Source of the DNA: Patiria pectinifera
Taxonomy: Eukaryota; Echinodermata; Asteroidea; Valvatida; Asterinidae
DNA length: 64,000 nt
Assembly (NCBI GenBank): GCA_029964075.1
Contig: CM057149.1
Coordinates: forward strand, 8,008,465-8,072,464
Direction of reading: 5' to 3'
The notes below the pieces were generated by a model. It searched no databases, was not told the origin of the DNA, and saw only the letters and a program-made list of their open reading frames with translations. A program made the translations under genes and the position numbers. Positions within the stretch are counted from its first letter, which is position 1. Each line of letters opens with the position of its first letter. Positions 61,029 through 64,000 of this stretch are shown here, in pieces.

Positions 61029-61414
61029 TTAGGCCAAAAAAAAAAAGTCTCCGGTTTCTGGTATGGAGCTTGCCCCAAAAGTGGTGCGGCGACGCGGCTT
61101 TTTTTTTTTTTTTACCTGGTTTTTTTTTTTTTTTTGGCTTCAAATGTCGGCTGATGACTGCAAATGGTGCCCGACTAAACTTAGTGCAAATATATGGGAG
61201 TCCAGAGAGGCCACATAAATCTTATTCTCGATCATAACCCCATCTAAAAACACGTTAAAATTGTGCAGCAGCAGAATTCCAGTCAAACCAGTGAGTTTGG
61301 CGGTTTTGAAACATCATCTTGTATTGAAAAAAAACTGTTTCATTTTGCCGACGCGCATGGCTACGGCGACGCGCGCGCATACCAGAAACCGGAGACTTTT
61401 TTTTTTTGGCCTTA
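61029..61414. mobile_element. MITE with (T)TAGGCC-A(n)-CTCCGGTTTC ends, copy 2
   Basis: Starts TTAGGCCAAAAAAAAAAAGT CTCCGGTTTCTGG and ends CCAGAAACCGGAGACTTTTT TTTTTGGCC, so the TIRs are about 35 bp. The interior aligns with 46096-46468. Poly-T runs lengthen the arms. Confidence 0.82.
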
Positions 61415-61439
61415 CAGGCCTGACATTGGTTTTCTGCAA

Positions 61440-62540
61440 GTCAATGTTATTTAAGTCATAAACATATCAGTGGCACTCTCTTTGCATTTTCAAAGCACTG
61501 TCCTTGTCCATTTTACTGCTTTCTTGGTTTTTAATCACCAGAACATTTTTTTGGGGTACGTCAGAACCTGGCCCACTGATGACAGTCGTTCTGCCAGCAA
61601 TATAATTTGAGCTGTAAATTTGCAAAATTACAGCCAGTTTTCATTTTTTCTGGGGGAATAAAACCCTCAAAAACAGTCTCTGACCTTTCCCTGAAAACCT
61701 TGATGTCAATAATCTCAAATTCAGTGTTAAATAAGAAGTTGAAGGTTTGCATGGGGTAGATAGCATAGACTATCATCGGTTTCCTGATGACGGGAAAGAG
61801 TATACTGTCCAAAACATTGAGTTTCCCTCGATTCTTTTAGAACCTCGAAAACTCACCAAAGAGATTTGTCACATGGTGCTACTGTAAATCTTTATCTTGT
61901 CCAATGTTCAAGCTTTTTCACTTTTGCAGCAAAACAGTTTTTGGGTATGCTATCGCAAAAATAAGGTTATTTTCCCTTTTACAAAAATTGTTGTTCAAAT
62001 AATTTAACTCATATTTTTATACAAAAAAAACAGCAAAAGGCAAATTTTATCTAATGGTTGAATTATAGTTTCAATTCGACGACATGTATTCAAGAGATGG
62101 TATAATATAATCTATACAGCACTCAAACAAAAAAGAAAAAAGAAAACATCTCTGTTGACCACATCATCACAATGAGAGTGGTCAGGTAAACTAGTTCCAC
62201 TGAGACTCTCATAACCAGTCCAAAATTCATCACAGGAAAACCAATAAAAGCAGTTTTATTAGCACAAAAGTTCCACATTTTTCCCACAAAAAACTGCAAT
62301 CTGTGTTTATTTCTGTGCCAATCCCCAGGAGAGACTCAATGGTACCAGATGACAGATTCAGGGTCCCAACCCCCAGAGATACGGTGAAGGGATAGGCTTC
62401 TGGGGTATCAGTTTATAGGCCCAGAGATGTAAATATTGGAAAGACCTAGCTCAAGGGATCAGAAAATAGGAGTAAAGTTTGCAGAGACAGCTTGCATGCT
62501 CTTTCCTCATTTTGCATTTTCTGGAGGTTGGCACTGTATT
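61440..62540. other. Unassigned sequence
   Basis: AT-rich; no gene, array or inverted repeat that I can support. Confidence 0.4.
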
Positions 62541-62546
62541 TTACTT

Positions 62547-62960
62547 AAAGAGGTTGTGGAATGCTCGAAGACATGTCGGTCATTTTTCAGGTATATGTAG
62601 CCTAAGGTGTGATGAAATAAAAACGACTATTGTGTCTGTCATGAAATAAGTACAAAAGGTACTTTTGAGAGCTGTTTTTCAGGTCCTGTTTCGACCCGAA
62701 CGTGCAGTTTGTGTAATAGTCGTCGTTGGGGGCAGCAAATAAAACATAGTAAATCGTGACAGAATAAACAGTACTCGTTTATGCTACGCTGCATCGGGAG
62801 TCCTGTTTATTACGTCACGATTTACTATGTTTTGTTTGCTGCCCCCAACGACGACTTTTACACAAATTGCACGTTCGGGTCGAAACAGGACCTGAAAAAC
62901 AGCTCTCAAAAGTACCTTTTGTACTCATTTCATGACAGACACAATAGTCGTTTTTATTTT
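62547..62960. mobile_element. Foldback element, long near-perfect palindrome
   Basis: From 62616 to 62960 the sequence is an inverted repeat with arms of about 165 bp. Landmarks are GTGTCTGTCATGAAAT, GGTCCTGTTTCGACCCGAAC, GTCGTCGTTGGGGGCAGCAA and ACATAGTAAATCGTGAC, each followed by its complement. The centre is near CGTTTATGCTACGCTGCATC. The left flank TTAAAGAGGTTGTGGAATGC is shared with 2698. Very few mismatches between arms suggest a young element. Confidence 0.85.
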
Positions 62961-62964
62961 AAAA

Positions 62965-64000
62965 TAAATGCACAAACCTGGCAGTGCGTAGTGGATACAT
63001 GTAGCACCAATGTTCAATTGAATCTGCAATACCCTCACATCTTTACATGACACGAGTGTAGCTGAATATAAATGCATACATGTAGTAATTATTTTGCTTA
63101 TAAAGTGACCTTTATAAAGTTAAGCAATTTCTGTACAGTTTTCATATTTCATGATTTGACCAGGTTGAGTTTTTAGGGCCTGGTCCTTTACTGCCACAGC
63201 TCAGGTCAAGGGGGTTATGATAGGGTCAATGTGACTAGGGCATGGTGGTAATTAGACTTTAGCCCCATGAGAGGGTATCAATTGGTACAATTTCAGGAGA
63301 CTTGCTCTTGGGGGAAAAGTAGTGTATCGCTGGGGCAAAAAGATTTTAAGAAATTCATGTCATGCCATATTTGGGGGTTAAAAGTATCAAATATTGGGGT
63401 TAGGTAAACAAACAATCAAGAATGTATAGAAAAAAATGAATAGGAAATGAGCTTGGTTATCACCATAACTGAATTACCGGTACTTATTAGGAATTATATT
63501 TCTTGTTATTGAAAATTTTCAATTCATAATGCAATTTGTGAAAGTTTGTCGGTCTAATTCAGTAACTTTAATATTATCTACATGTGCATGGACAGTTAGA
63601 AAGCCCCATCAAATGATCTTTTACTGACTTCAGACTGGTGTACACTCGGTACGCAAAATTAAAGGAACTCTGATGTCACAAAACATTTCCAACAATATTT
63701 TTGTCAGAGATGACATTTGTTCAACTTTTACAGATACGTAGTTTAAAAACTTGCCTTAATTAACCGTCCTATGGAAACATGCATTGTCAGCCTGGTTATT
63801 ACTTGGGTCAATATTGGTCCAGACACCCATTGGTTTGTACACAGTAGGCCAGGAGGTGAGATACAAACATTTTGACCATTGGTGACCTCTTAAATAATAG
63901 GAGGGTTAATGTCACAAATTCGTGTTCCCTATTGCACTCACTCCATGATGAAGCAGCACCTTAGATCACCATACATGTAGGCCCTTTCACTAAAATCGTT
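62965..64000. other. Unassigned sequence to the window end
   Basis: No exon, array or element that I can support. The upstream metalloproteinase and prodomain exons of the ADAMTS gene, if they follow, lie beyond 64000. Confidence 0.4.

Overview
This window is eukaryotic, intron-rich and repeat-rich. It looks like the genome of a marine deuterostome invertebrate, most likely an echinoderm. That placement is inference from the repeat style (DIRS retrotransposon, many foldback and TIR elements, tRNA-derived SINEs) and from the protein similarity. I cannot name the species. There is no bacterial-style gene organisation, and nearly all short ORFs are chance or repeat-derived.

One host gene dominates. 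On the minus strand, sixteen exons (48854 down to 1; about 2,103 coding bases, about 701 codons) join with perfectly compatible phases and GT-AG borders. They encode most of a secreted ADAMTS metalloproteinase: the second half of the catalytic domain (HEVGH...PHDD zinc site and VMAPT Met-turn), disintegrin-like module, central thrombospondin repeat, Cys-rich domain, spacer and at least four further thrombospondin type-1 repeats. Spacer landmarks ([30 protein letters not shown]) point to the ADAMTS9/ADAMTS20 (nematode GON-1) branch. The signal peptide, prodomain and first half of the catalytic domain lie upstream of 48854, probably beyond 64000. The remaining TSP1 repeats and C-terminus lie beyond position 1.

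The introns are full of mobile DNA. The 15.3 kb intron between the two zinc-site exons carries an almost complete, 6.8 kb DIRS-type tyrosine-recombinase retrotransposon (36714-43543, minus strand, same sense as the host gene). It has 145-bp inverted terminal repeats and an internal complementary region that copies the circle junction. Its recombinase ORF is open, but gag has one frameshift and the reverse transcriptase/RNase H is broken several times. Other introns hold SINEs with RNA polymerase III boxes, a truncated LINE, two copies of a Penelope-style 3' tail, at least a dozen MITE/foldback families, and tandem arrays.

Three structures deserve most attention. First, a family of 10-12 bp minisatellite arrays (core ACTTGTGA) sits in both orientations within about 20-75 bp of several ADAMTS splice sites, and some copies are arranged as foldback elements round a shared core. 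Second, a 520-530 bp TTAA-ended MITE family carries a central palindrome whose bases differ between copies in a compensatory way. Third, a small inverted-repeat element carries (CCCTAA)n telomeric repeats and is nested inside another element.
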